A model generated the notes under the pieces. The model saw only the letters and a list, made by a program, of their open reading frames with translations, made no database searches and was not told the origin of the DNA. A program made the translations under genes and the position numbers. Below, in pieces: positions 8,734 to 18,260 of a DNA stretch of 64,000 nucleotides (its first letter is position 1; each line of letters starts with the position of its first letter). The stretch is from Methanosarcina sp. UBA289 (GTDB lineage Archaea > Halobacteriota > Methanosarcinia > Methanosarcinales > Methanosarcinaceae): assembly GCA_002496565.1 (NCBI GenBank), contig DAKJ01000005.1:124001-188000 (forward strand), given 5' to 3'.

Positions 8734-11517
8734 ATGCTTGAAGATGAGTATCAACTTGAATTTTTCAAAAATAACGGGTTCGTCCGGAAGCAGTGCCAGA
8801 AATGTGGCAAGTTCTTCTGGACACGTGACCTTGATCGAAATACATGTGGAGATGCTCCCTGTGATCCTTATTCTTTTATAGGGAACCCGGCTTTTTCCAG
8901 GGAATTTGATATCTCCCAGATGCGTGAGTATTACCTCTCCTTCTTTGAAGAGAGGGAACATACAAGGGTCAATCGTTATCCTGTAGTTGCCCGCTGGAGG
9001 GATGACCTTTATCTTACCATTGCATCCATTGCAGACTTCCAGCCTTTCGTAACCTCAGGGCAGGTTCCCCCACCTGCAAATCCCCTCACGATTTCCCAGC
9101 CCTGTATTCGCCTTAACGACCTGGACTCAGTAGGCAGGAGTGGACGCCATCTTACAACCTTTGAGATGATGGCACATCACGCTTTCAATAAAAGGGATCA
9201 CGAAATTTACTGGAAGGAACATACTCTGGAACTCTGTGATGAACTCCTTAATTCACTTAAGTTAGATCCCTTTGCTGTAAGTTACAAGGAAGAGCCCTGG
9301 GCAGGCGGAGGAAATGCGGGTCCCTGTGTAGAGGTTCTTGTGAACGGGCTTGAGCTTGCTACCCTTGTTTTCATGGACCTGAAAGCCGACAAAAAAGGCG
9401 ATATTCTCATCAAAGGTGAGACCTACTCGAAGATGGATAACTACATCGTAGATACAGGGTACGGACTTGAACGTTTTGTCTGGGCTTCAAAGGGCTCCCC
9501 TACAATTTATGATGCACTTTTCCCTGGCATAGTAAACGAACTCATGGGGCTTGCAGGGCTTGAGCATGAACTAGCCAACTCCGAGTATGCAAATATTCTG
9601 TCCCAGAATGCGCGGCTTGCAGGGTTTATGGATGTCAGTGGACAGGCAAATCTTCTGGAACTCAGGAAAAAGGTTGCCTCGAGCATTGGAATGACCGTGG
9701 ATAAACTCTCGGCTATAATGGAACCCGTAGAAAAGGTCTATGCAATTACTGATCATACTCGCTGTTTGGCTTTTATGCTTGGAGACGGGATTATTCCCTC
9801 GAACGTTAAAGCAGGCTACCTTGCCAGGCTTGTCCTCAGGCGGACTTTACGCATGATGGATGACCTAGACATCAGGACCCCACTTTCCGAGATTGTGGAT
9901 ATGCATATCAAGAATATGCCCGAGTATCCCGAGTTCAGGGAAAATTTCCCGGTCATACAGGATATTCTGGAATCGGAAGAAGAGAAATTCCGTAATACAA
10001 TGGAAAGAGGACGCAGGATTATCCAGAAATCGGCCTCACACTTCAAGAAAACCGGGGAAAAGATTCCTTTATCCCAGTTAACTGAACTTTACGACTCCCA
10101 CGGAATCCCGCCCGAGATGGCAAAAGAAGTAGCAGCCGAGATCGGAGTAGATGTGGAGTTCCCTGACAATTTCTATTCCATTGTTGGTGAACTGCATAAC
10201 AAGGCCGAAGAAAAGGAAGAAGAAGTAATTCCGTTTGCAGACCGGCTTAAACATCTTCCGAAGACAAAGCGCAGCTTCTATGACGAGCCCACGCGCTTGG
10301 AATTTGAGGCTGTTGTGCTGGATGTCTTTGACAATAACATAGTGCTGGACAACACCTTTTTCTACGCCGAAGGCGGAGGGCAGCCTGCAGATATGGGAAC
10401 AATCACTACCGGATATGCGGTATACAGAGTGGTGGACGTCCAGATCTATGACGGCGTAATAGTACACACCATAGAGAACTCTGATGGGGATCTTGAGATT
10501 AGCAAAGGTGATATCGCCACCGGAAAAGTGGACGAGAGGCGCAGGATGACTCTTGCCAGACATCATACGGCAACTCATATCGTAAATGATGCAGCCAGGA
10601 AAGTTCTTGGAAAACATATCTGGCAGGCTGGTGCCCAGAAGTTTGAGGACCACTCGAGGCTTGACCTTTCGCATTATAAGCATATCTCCCCTGAGGAACT
10701 GAAGCAGATAGAGCTTCTGGCAAATCGCACGGTTATGGAAAATAAGCGTGTTATTACGGAATGGATGCCAAGGACTGAAGCCGAGCAGGAATACGGCTTT
10801 GGGCTCTATCAGGGTGGAGTGCCTCCAGGAGATAAAATCAGAGTTGTAAAGGTCGGAGATGATGTTGAGGCCTGTGCAGGTACACACTGCGTCAGTACAG
10901 GAATTGTAGGCCCGATCAAAATCCTGAGGACCGAAAGAATCCAGGACGGAGTAGAGAGGGTTGAGTTTGCAGCAGGAGTTGCAGCTGTACGTGCTATGCA
11001 AAAGATAGATTCACTCCTGGCAGGTTCTGCAAAGACCCTAAGTGTACCTCCCGAACAGCTTCCAGCAAGTGTTGAGCGTTTCTTCGGGGAATGGAAAGAC
11101 CTCAAAAAAGAAAACGAGAAACTTAAGGAAGAACTTGCCCGCGCCAGGGTTTACAAGTTGCTGGGAGAAGCCTCAGAGGTTGCAGGTCTCAAGGTTATTA
11201 CCGAATTCATTCCAGGGGCTGATTCTCTTGAACTCCAGAAAATCGCTACCGAGTTCCTGAAAAATGAAGATGTGGTGGCCCTTCTTGCAAGCGACATCGA
11301 AGGCGTTAAGCTCGTAGCATCTGCCGGACAGAAAGCCTTAAATTGTGGAGTCAATGCTGGCAGTCTTGTCCGTGAAATGTCGAAGATTGTTAGCGGAGGC
11401 GGAGGCGGAAAGCCGGCCCTTGCTATGGGCGGTGGAACTGACCCTTCCAGAATTCAGGATGCGCTTGCTCGTGGGCTTGAACTCGTAAAAGAAGCCTGCA
11501 AAGAAGTCTGCAAGTAA
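8734..11517 (+). CDS. alaS: Alanyl-tRNA synthetase (archaeal type)
   Basis: The 927-residue enzyme starts MLEDEYQLEFFKNNGFVRKQ and continues with the archaeal zinc-binding lead (CQKCGKFFWTRD). The class II catalytic core follows, then the editing domain with HHTATH and the second metal motif CAGTHC, and a C-terminal DHHA1 domain with the glycine-rich SGGGGGKPALAMGG. It charges tRNA-Ala in the cytoplasm. I chose 8734 because CGGAGAG precedes it and archaeal enzymes start here; an in-frame ATG at 8680 lacks support. A terminator-like hairpin follows the stop. Confidence 0.97.
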   Translation: MLEDEYQLEFFKNNGFVRKQCQKCGKFFWTRDLDRNTCGDAPCDPYSFIGNPAFSREFDISQMREYYLSFFEEREHTRVNRYPVVARWRDDLYLTIASIADFQPFVTSGQVPPPANPLTISQPCIRLNDLDSVGRSGRHLTTFEMMAHHAFNKRDHEIYWKEHTLELCDELLNSLKLDPFAVSYKEEPWAGGGNAGPCVEVLVNGLELATLVFMDLKADKKGDILIKGETYSKMDNYIVDTGYGLERFVWASKGSPTIYDALFPGIVNELMGLAGLEHELANSEYANILSQNARLAGFMDVSGQANLLELRKKVASSIGMTVDKLSAIMEPVEKVYAITDHTRCLAFMLGDGIIPSNVKAGYLARLVLRRTLRMMDDLDIRTPLSEIVDMHIKNMPEYPEFRENFPVIQDILESEEEKFRNTMERGRRIIQKSASHFKKTGEKIPLSQLTELYDSHGIPPEMAKEVAAEIGVDVEFPDNFYSIVGELHNKAEEKEEEVIPFADRLKHLPKTKRSFYDEPTRLEFEAVVLDVFDNNIVLDNTFFYAEGGGQPADMGTITTGYAVYRVVDVQIYDGVIVHTIENSDGDLEISKGDIATGKVDERRRMTLARHHTATHIVNDAARKVLGKHIWQAGAQKFEDHSRLDLSHYKHISPEELKQIELLANRTVMENKRVITEWMPRTEAEQEYGFGLYQGGVPPGDKIRVVKVGDDVEACAGTHCVSTGIVGPIKILRTERIQDGVERVEFAAGVAAVRAMQKIDSLLAGSAKTLSVPPEQLPASVERFFGEWKDLKKENEKLKEELARARVYKLLGEASEVAGLKVITEFIPGADSLELQKIATEFLKNEDVVALLASDIEGVKLVASAGQKALNCGVNAGSLVREMSKIVSGGGGGKPALAMGGGTDPSRIQDALARGLELVKEACKEVCK

Positions 11518-11520
11518 TGG

Positions 11521-11549
11521 AAATATCGGGCTTTTAATTCCCGAAATTT
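11521..11549 (+). terminator. Hairpin with T-rich tail after alaS
   Basis: AAATATCGGG and CCCGAAATTT form a 9-of-10-pair stem around a 9-nt loop just after the alaS stop. It is followed by a long T-rich tract (from 11550 to about 11590), a typical archaeal termination signal. Confidence 0.7.
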
Positions 11550-11680
11550 CTTCTTAATCTTCTTACTTTTTTTATTTTTTTATTTTTATTCTTCTCAATC
11601 TATTCTCTGCTTATTCAATTATTCTACCTTTTAGCTACATCTCTATCTTTCAAATTTTTTCAGCCTCATCAACCCTTTTT

Positions 11681-12760
11681 TCATTCGTTAAATATAACTT
11701 CGCAAAGGATCGCAGTTCCATCTTTTACAAAGAGATGCACGGTTTTATTTCCTTCAAGACCTTTTTCAACCTCGTTTCGGACTTCCCAGTAATCTCCGGG
11801 CTTCACGCCTGCTCTGAGCACAACACTTCCGACATTCTGACCTTTCAAGAATTTATTAATCTCCTTTGGTTCAAAGGGGCAGACTTTTAGCACAAGGTAA
11901 TGATTTTTGATCATGGATTGCTTTATCAGGGCATCTGAGGTCAATAAAAGCCTTTTTTTGTCAACTCTGAATTGTTCAAAACTCCCCATAAAAGGCCCAG
12001 CCATCTGCATCATGGATTCCACAAGCTCAGGCAGCAGCCCGGCTGCAACTACAGATGGTTCAGGTTCGTAGGCGTTGAGTTTCATTTTGTCAGTTTCCTT
12101 TATTTGGGGGAGCCCATACCTTGAAACCAGTCCTTCGCCTGCAGGCAGAGCCACAGCCATGCGGTCATACTGCTTTAGCCCACCGAAGTAAAGGGTCAGA
12201 CGGTTGAGCTGCCCGTCCAGTGAGATATATTCTTTTTCGCAGTCAAAAGGAATCCTTTCAGGCGGCATCTGGGGCGGGGCTTCAAAAGCAAAATTTCGGG
12301 TTTTTTCACCGTAAGCAGCCAGCACTTTCGGAATCCCCGGCTCAAGGCTTGAGACCTTTCTCTCGTTTTCTTCGGCCGGCCGGAAGGGATCAGAAAATAT
12401 CACATCAACGGCCGGGATCTGCTCTATGACTTTCGGGTCAAGGGCGTCTCCGCAAATGAATTTCACATTATCAAGCCCGTACATTGCACAGTTCTGTTTT
12501 GCATATTCGATTTTTTTGGGGTCGATTTCCACTGCATACACGAACTCGCACTGCTGGGCAAAAAAGACGGTTTGTCCTCCTATCCCGCAGCTGATGTCAG
12601 CCAGAACCTTACATCTCAAACGCTGCGCCCTGTAACGGGCAATGGGCTCAGGGGTTGCAAAGCGCAGGCTTTCCTTATCCCCGTGCATGGGCTTCTCAAA
12701 TTGTTTTCTCCGTGCCACGTCGATCAGGAGTAGTAGATAGTTTATGAGATTTAAAGGCAA
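11681..12760 (-). CDS. Class I SAM-dependent methyltransferase with THUMP-like C-terminal part
   Basis: The 359-residue protein has a Rossmann methyltransferase core: motif I LADISCGIGGQTVFFA, the acidic end of strand 2 (YAVEID), FICGDALD, and a catalytic-type SDPFRP motif IV. The C-terminal third resembles the THUMP-like extension found in archaeal and bacterial RNA or protein methyltransferases of this type. The substrate is not known. It appears to start at TTG (12760); an in-frame GTG at 12718 or ATG at 12688 is possible because no clear ribosome binding site is seen. Confidence 0.75.
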   Translation of the reverse strand: MPLNLINYLLLLIDVARRKQFEKPMHGDKESLRFATPEPIARYRAQRLRCKVLADISCGIGGQTVFFAQQCEFVYAVEIDPKKIEYAKQNCAMYGLDNVKFICGDALDPKVIEQIPAVDVIFSDPFRPAEENERKVSSLEPGIPKVLAAYGEKTRNFAFEAPPQMPPERIPFDCEKEYISLDGQLNRLTLYFGGLKQYDRMAVALPAGEGLVSRYGLPQIKETDKMKLNAYEPEPSVVAAGLLPELVESMMQMAGPFMGSFEQFRVDKKRLLLTSDALIKQSMIKNHYLVLKVCPFEPKEINKFLKGQNVGSVVLRAGVKPGDYWEVRNEVEKGLEGNKTVHLFVKDGTAILCEVIFNE

Positions 12761-12865
12761 CTGAAAGGGAGGGTAGTTGAAATTCTCTACAAGCGATCAC
12801 TCATTTTATCCGCATTCTGGTCAAGACTAAGGCTGGCTAAAAACGCAGGTCTTATTACTTTATTT

Positions 12866-13348
12866 TTAATCCACTTTGGAAATGATCACGACGTAGTTTT
12901 TCCCGTATTTTTCGGCACAGGCCGGACAGGTAGTATACCACATATACCATTTCTTGACTTCGAGGCCCTGATTTTTTGCGTAGGCTTCAAAATCCTGGCA
13001 CCATTCTCCTGTTTTTTCGAAGTCTCCCTCATAGACTTTGCTCAAAAATTTCCCATTTAGTGTTACGTTTTCGGCGCCGTCCACTTCTTTATCAACAGCC
13101 AGGTAAAGATCCATGTTGCTTTCTGAGGTATGGTCCGACAAGCAGAGCCAGTCCGGCATTTCTGCACCTGCCCTGGCGACTTTCTCGTTCATCCGCATTA
13201 TTACCTCTCCAAAATTAAGAGGCATGTAAAACTGTGTGGTAACCGAGTCCTTGACGAACCTTTTATTGTTCCATTCAAACAATTTTCCATCCCAGGGGGA
13301 GGGGTCAAACCGAGGACAACATTCCGGAGTTTCGATTTTGGTGGTCAT
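12866..13348 (-). CDS. Conserved hypothetical protein, possibly GyrI-like
   Basis: This soluble 160-residue protein begins MTTKIETPECCPRFDPSPWD and ends with CPACAEKYGKNYVVIISKVD. It is rich in Trp and Tyr, has no signal peptide, and carries a CPAC pair close to the C-terminus that could bind metal. Similar bacterial proteins are loosely annotated as hydrolase or GyrI-like ligand-binding; I cannot confirm either. The ATG is preceded by AGGGTG. It lies in the same direction as the methyltransferase downstream, about 105 bp away. Confidence 0.6.
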   Translation of the reverse strand: MTTKIETPECCPRFDPSPWDGKLFEWNNKRFVKDSVTTQFYMPLNFGEVIMRMNEKVARAGAEMPDWLCLSDHTSESNMDLYLAVDKEVDGAENVTLNGKFLSKVYEGDFEKTGEWCQDFEAYAKNQGLEVKKWYMWYTTCPACAEKYGKNYVVIISKVD

Positions 13349-13677
13349 AATTTTACACCCTGCTAAGTAATAACTTTTGATGTTATTTTAGATTTTGGTT
13401 TTACTTCTTTAGAGGACGTCGCGTCTATACCTCAAATTTTATAAAATTTATTGTATATTTTGTATTTTTAGATGGTAAAACGGAAAAGATGCCAATATTT
13501 CATTTGAGCCTTTACCGAGGGTTTTCGAAAATGGATCTCAGTCTAAATTTTTGCTCAATTTTTGTTTAGCAGGTCTTGCTCATGAGTTAAAAAAGGAATA
13601 AAGGACCGAAACGGTAGAAGATTAGAAAAAAGAAATGGAAAGATGGAGTGCTCAACTACACTTGAAACAATAGGAAT
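13349..13677. other. Intergenic region, no gene seen
   Basis: AT-rich sequence between two leftward genes. I see no small gene or strong hairpin here. Confidence 0.5.
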
Positions 13678-14307
13678 TTACTGAATGAGGCCTTTTTTAC
13701 TGCCTGAATTCCCAGCCTGATTAATTGCATTAACCATGCTCAAAAAATTTGTACCAGCTTGCTTTAACTTCCCTCTTACAGAATAACCATGTTTTTCGTA
13801 TAACTTTAGAGCTTCTTTGTTTTCAGGTTTAACGATCAATGAGGTCCTGGAAATGCCAAGTTTATGAGATTTGAGGGTTGCTACCTTTAACAATCTGCTC
13901 CCAACCCCACACGCTCTGTACTGTGGATAAACGGCAAGTGAATCTATATAATATTCTCCAGGTTCTGCCTCTTTTGTTTTTAACATAGGAATTACTTTTC
14001 CATGGTAATCCTCGGTATTTGATTTATAAAACTTAGGGAGTTTTTCTACCAATAATTTATTCAAACGTGGAAAATGGTCTGAGGGAAACGACAAAACTAA
14101 ACCTGCTATCCCGTTACTTCCCTCTGCGACATGTATATTTTGATAACTCAAAATATTGTCAGGCTGTTTATAGAATTTTTTAATAACCTCTTGAACAGCC
14201 TTCCGATTAGTAGATCCTGCCAGCACATAAGCACATTCTCCCCAGGCCATACAAATTAATTCTGCTGCTTCATCTGCATCTTCAATTCTGGCCTGTCGAA
14301 TAAACAC
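13678..14307 (-). CDS. GNAT-family N-acetyltransferase
   Basis: A single GNAT fold is visible, with the acetyl-CoA-binding motif A in YIDSLAVYPQYRACGVGSRL and motif B around NKEALKLYEKHGYSVRG. The N-terminus FIRQARIEDADEAAELI is a standard GNAT first strand and helix. The substrate is unknown. A GGAGG lies 10 nt upstream of GTG 14307, which I prefer; a TTG at 14316 sits too close to it. Confidence 0.82.
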   Translation of the reverse strand: MFIRQARIEDADEAAELICMAWGECAYVLAGSTNRKAVQEVIKKFYKQPDNILSYQNIHVAEGSNGIAGLVLSFPSDHFPRLNKLLVEKLPKFYKSNTEDYHGKVIPMLKTKEAEPGEYYIDSLAVYPQYRACGVGSRLLKVATLKSHKLGISRTSLIVKPENKEALKLYEKHGYSVRGKLKQAGTNFLSMVNAINQAGNSGSKKGLIQ

Positions 14308-14533
14308 AATTATCAAACCTCCATAAATAAAGTTAATATTATAATTTGTTCTCTTATTATTCTAACATTATTTGTTTTCTTACAATCTATTCAAAAATAA
14401 TTTATTCTATAAACAAGAAAGTTTCAGAACTACTTTTCATGATCGGAAACTTAATTGATAATTCCAAATTCGAAATTTAAAAAAGTATATTTGAGTTTTG
14501 GAATCAGCTCATAAGTATCAGCTCATTATTATC

Positions 14534-14950
14534 TCACTTGTTATTTTTTAAATTTTGAAGAATGACCCAAACCTGTTTGAGGCTATATTCGACACTAAAT
14601 TCTTGAAGAATCAAGTCTTGCACTTCTCGAGCTAGCCAATTATCCCGTTCTTTAAGCATTTCCTTTAATTGTGTTTTCTGGAAATCTGAGAGTTTTGAGG
14701 GGCTTCCGCCTCTAAATTTAGGGATCAAGCCTTCGTAACCCTGAGAGTTCCATCTCTGTTGCCAGAGGTTCCCATTGCTTCTGGAAATTCCAACAATATT
14801 TGAAGCCTCTTTAACACTTTTGCCTTCATAACGGGCTTTGATAAATATGAGGCGTTGGACAACCCGACAATTTTTTTCAGCTTTGATCATTTGAACAAGT
14901 TTATCGTAACTTAGATGGCGAGTTATTGGGATTTGTTCAGGCTTGGACAC
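14534..14950 (-). mobile_element. IS630-type transposase N-terminal half, remnant
   Basis: The 138 residues hold two helix-turn-helix parts typical of IS630/Tc1-like transposases: RLIFIKARYEGKSVKEASNI with VGISRSNGNLWQQRW, and RDNWLAREVQDLI with a second winged helix. The DDE catalytic half is absent: the frame ends at 14534 and nothing downstream to 14317 resembles it. No inverted repeats are obvious. It lies about 170 bp from the distal end of the CRISPR array. It starts with GTG at 14950. Confidence 0.75.
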
Positions 14951-15124
14951 ACCTAATATAATATATTATATGTATTAAAGTTTATGTAAACAGCTGTAAT
15001 AGTTCCACTTCTAAACCTACAGTATTATGGCATTTTTCAAAATTAAACGGCTATGCTTCAATTCTTATTTTTGTGGGGTTTGTTTTTGAATCCATGTAGA
15101 TTACAAAATATATGATACATTAGT

Positions 15125-17719
15125 TGAGCCTCATTCCTTTTATTGGATCTTGCTCACGAATAACTCTCATTTTAAAGGAACGTGTGGACTTGGCATTGTT
15201 TCAATCCTTGTTTTATTGGATCTTGCTCACGAATTGTTCTTACAGTTGCGAAGTCAACCACTGAAAGCGGTTTCAATCCTTGTTTTATTGGATCTTGCTC
15301 ACGAATGAGATGATCCAGAGTATAGAATTCTATCATCTGTTTATAAGTTTCAATCCTTGTTTTATTGGATCTTGCTCACGAATAACGCTTGCATTCTGAC
15401 AGTCCTTTATCATCTGTTTATAAGTTTCAATCCTTGTTTTATTGGATCTTGCTCACGAATACCTGATCCTGATTTTGATTTCTCACCGAAAAAAGTTTCA
15501 ATCCTTGTTTTATTGGATCTTGCTCACGAATCGCCTGCAACGTCGGGGGATGTGGAATCCTTTACAACAGTTTCAATCCTTGTTTTATTGGATCTTGCTC
15601 ACGAATAGGTTAGGAGAATTAGCAACCCTAGATATGCAGGTAGTTTCAATCCTTGTTTTATTGGATCTTGCTCACGAATCCCGGCATCAGATTACGAATT
15701 AGCTCTTTATAGTTGTTTCAATCCTTGTTTTATTGGATCTTGCTCACGAATAAACCTACAATTCGTCTAATTCTGACTAAATAGGGGGGTTTCAATCCTT
15801 GTTTTATTGGATCTTGCTCACGAATTTAGATAATGGTAGAATAAACGATAGAAACGTTATAGTTTCAATCCTTGTTTTATTGGATCTTGCTCACGAATTG
15901 AAGGGGACATCCTTGCTTGCCTGAAAGACAGTTGTTTCAATCCTTGTTTTATTGGATCTTGCTCACGAATTCTTCAGCACTTGAAAGTTTGAAAAATACT
16001 GCAAGGTGTTTCAATCCTTGTTTTATTGGATCTTGCTCACGAATCTTATATTTTTCTTTTAATTCATCGTCTATAGAATCGTTTCAATCCTTGTTTTATT
16101 GGATCTTGCTCACGAATAGCATTGATTCCCAGTAACCCTTCCGCGTCTTATGGTTTCAATCCTTGTTTTATTGGATCTTGCTCACGAATCGGTATACATT
16201 ACCCGCTTGTTGGTCGATCCACCGGTTTCAATCCTTGTTTTATTGGATCTTGCTCACGAATCTATAACAAGGAAAAGAGGAAAAAAATTATGGAGGAAGT
16301 TTCAATCCTTGTTTTATTGGATCTTGCTCACGAATTATAGCAATCCTCGTTGGAGGTGAGTGGGACTCTGGTTTCAATCCTTGTTTTATTGGATCTTGCT
16401 CACGAATCCACCACCAAACCAGTAGGTATGAGCTAATTCTTTCGTTTCAATCCTTGTTTTATTGGATCTTGCTCACGAATGCTCATACCCGAATATCCTG
16501 CGTTAAATCCAACCTGTTTCAATCCTTGTTTTATTGGATCTTGCTCACGAATACCCTAATTCTATCAGCCTCGTTCCTATTTGGACATAGTTTCAATCCT
16601 TGTTTTATTGGATCTTGCTCACGAATCGTTTAGTTCCATTTAATACCTCATCATTTTTACAGTTGTTTCAATCCTTGTTTTATTGGATCTTGCTCACGAA
16701 TATTTTGAGGGATATATGATGAAAGAAATTAAAGATCTTAAGTTTCAATCCTTGTTTTATTGGATCTTGCTCACGAATGGGTTAATCCGTTTGTTTTTAA
16801 GTGCTTCTTTGTTCTGTTTCAATCCTTGTTTTATTGGATCTTGCTCACGAATATTTTCATTTTATTCTTCCTTCTTGGCCCTCACGTTTCAATCCTTGTT
16901 TTATTGGATCTTGCTCACGAATTTTTTTTGCCTCGTCTTTCTCAGGGACTTCAGGGGAAGTTTCAATCCTTGTTTTATTGGATCTTGCTCACGAATCCAT
17001 ATTCTTATGGTTATGCATATGAGTATGAGCGGTTTCAATCCTTGTTTTATTGGATCTTGCTCACGAATCATAGGGAAACAAAGCTTTGAAAATACCTAAT
17101 TTTAGTTTCAATCCTTGTTTTATTGGATCTTGCTCACGAATTCACCACGATAAAATCACAAGAGAAAGAAAACACAGTTTCAATCCTTGTTTTATTGGAT
17201 CTTGCTCACGAATAATCAAAGTCCTGCTGGTCATGGCCGTCTAAGAAAGTTTCAATCCTTGTTTTATTGGATCTTGCTCACGAATATATTGTTAAGGAAG
17301 GCATTTCTGAAAACAAAGGGTTTCAATCCTTGTTTTATTGGATCTTGCTCACGAATTTATGGAATTTCGGAGCTGATATACCTGCTTTTTAAGTTTCAAT
17401 CCTTGTTTTATTGGATCTTGCTCACGAATCCTCTTTCTTTTTTCAAAATCTTCTCTTGTGTAATCGTTTCAATCCTTGTTTTATTGGATCTTGCTCACGA
17501 ATGAATCCAAGGAGACTTTTCTATACTTTTCACATTAGTTTCAATCCTTGTTTTATTGGATCTTGCTCACGAATTTAATTTCCTTTTTCGTGATAACAAG
17601 ATAGCAGGAAGTTTCAATCCTTGTTTTATTGGATCTTGCTCACGAATTTCGAATTGTGACAGTATCAGAAGACATATAGAGTGTTTCAATCCTTGTTTTA
17701 TTGGATCTTGCTCACGAAT
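15125..17719 (-). CRISPR. CRISPR array: 35 intact 37-bp repeats and one degenerate terminal repeat, 35 spacers
   Basis: On the plus strand each repeat begins GTTTCAATCC and ends TTGCTCACGAAT. Intact copies start at 15198, 15270, 15347, 15424, 15495, 15570 and so on to 17683; spacers are 33-40 bp. The left-most copy (15125-15161) matches only in its right 24 bp, as expected at the leader-distal end. Read on the minus strand the repeat ends ATTGAAAC, the usual archaeal crRNA 5' tag, so transcription runs leftward from the leader at 17.8 kb. I saw no repeat variant by eye. No cas genes lie in the window; the repeat type suggests subtype I-B and/or III. Confidence 0.98.
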
Positions 17720-18073
17720 AGGGCAAAAATTTCCTTTATTTAGCTAGAAAAGGCCTGAAATGAACTAAATTTTAGGACTAAAAATCTTGTTGGAAAATTA
17801 TCAAACCCTTTATAAATACAAGAAAAACAGGGCTTCTAGCGGTTTGGAAACATTCTATTATATGCCTTTCTTTCTATTTAACTTTTATATTTTAAGGAGT
17901 TTTAAGTAAATCTAAAGGCCGGTTTAATTCAATAATGTTTTTGCTATTTTTTAAAACATCGAGTTTAAACTATTTTCTTTACCCAGAAAAATCTATTCAA
18001 TCCAAAACTAACAAACGAATGATAATAATATTTTGTACTATTTAATTCTATACAATCACCATATTAGTGTTAC
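17720..18073 (-). promoter_or_regulatory. CRISPR leader with TATA box
   Basis: The sequence right of the last repeat is AT-rich and free of genes. On the minus strand ATTTATAAA (17809-17817) is a good archaeal TATA box about 90 bp before the first repeat, which would give a pre-crRNA leader of roughly 65 nt. The right limit of the leader is not defined by the sequence; the part beyond about 17.9 kb may belong to the divergent binding-protein gene. Confidence 0.65.
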
Positions 18074-18099
18074 ATACATTTAGGAATGTATTTATAATA
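18074..18099 (+). promoter_or_regulatory. Inverted repeat abutting the TATA box of binding-protein gene 1
   Basis: ATACATTTAGGAATGTAT (18074-18091) has perfect 7-bp arms and runs directly into a TATA-like TTTATAAT. A closely related 18-mer (14 of 18 positions) lies at the same place before the second binding-protein gene, so it is a candidate operator. The predicted mRNA leader would be about 145 nt. Confidence 0.5.
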
Positions 18100-18260
18100 A
18101 AAAGAGTTTAGTTTAGTTCATCTTAATTTTTGTAAAAAAAGTATTACTATTGCACTATATTTTCTTCGAAACATGTTATTTTTACGGATTTGAGATTACT
18201 GAAAGCACTATTGTAGTAGTACTATTTCAATTCTAATATTATGAGAAAGGAGGAGTTTAG

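Noticed and set aside
10078..11001. 307-codon open frame antisense to alaS
   Set aside because: It lies entirely within the conserved alaS coding region on the other strand and has no recognisable domain or ribosome binding site.
15357..17747. Many plus-strand open frames with repeated FQSLFYWILLTN or NPCFIGSCSR segments
   Set aside because: They are translations of the CRISPR repeats in three frames, not genes.
18074..18091. Inverted repeat taken as a NikR operator
   Set aside because: Its arms and spacing do not fit the GTATGA-type half-sites known for NikR, so the regulator is left open.
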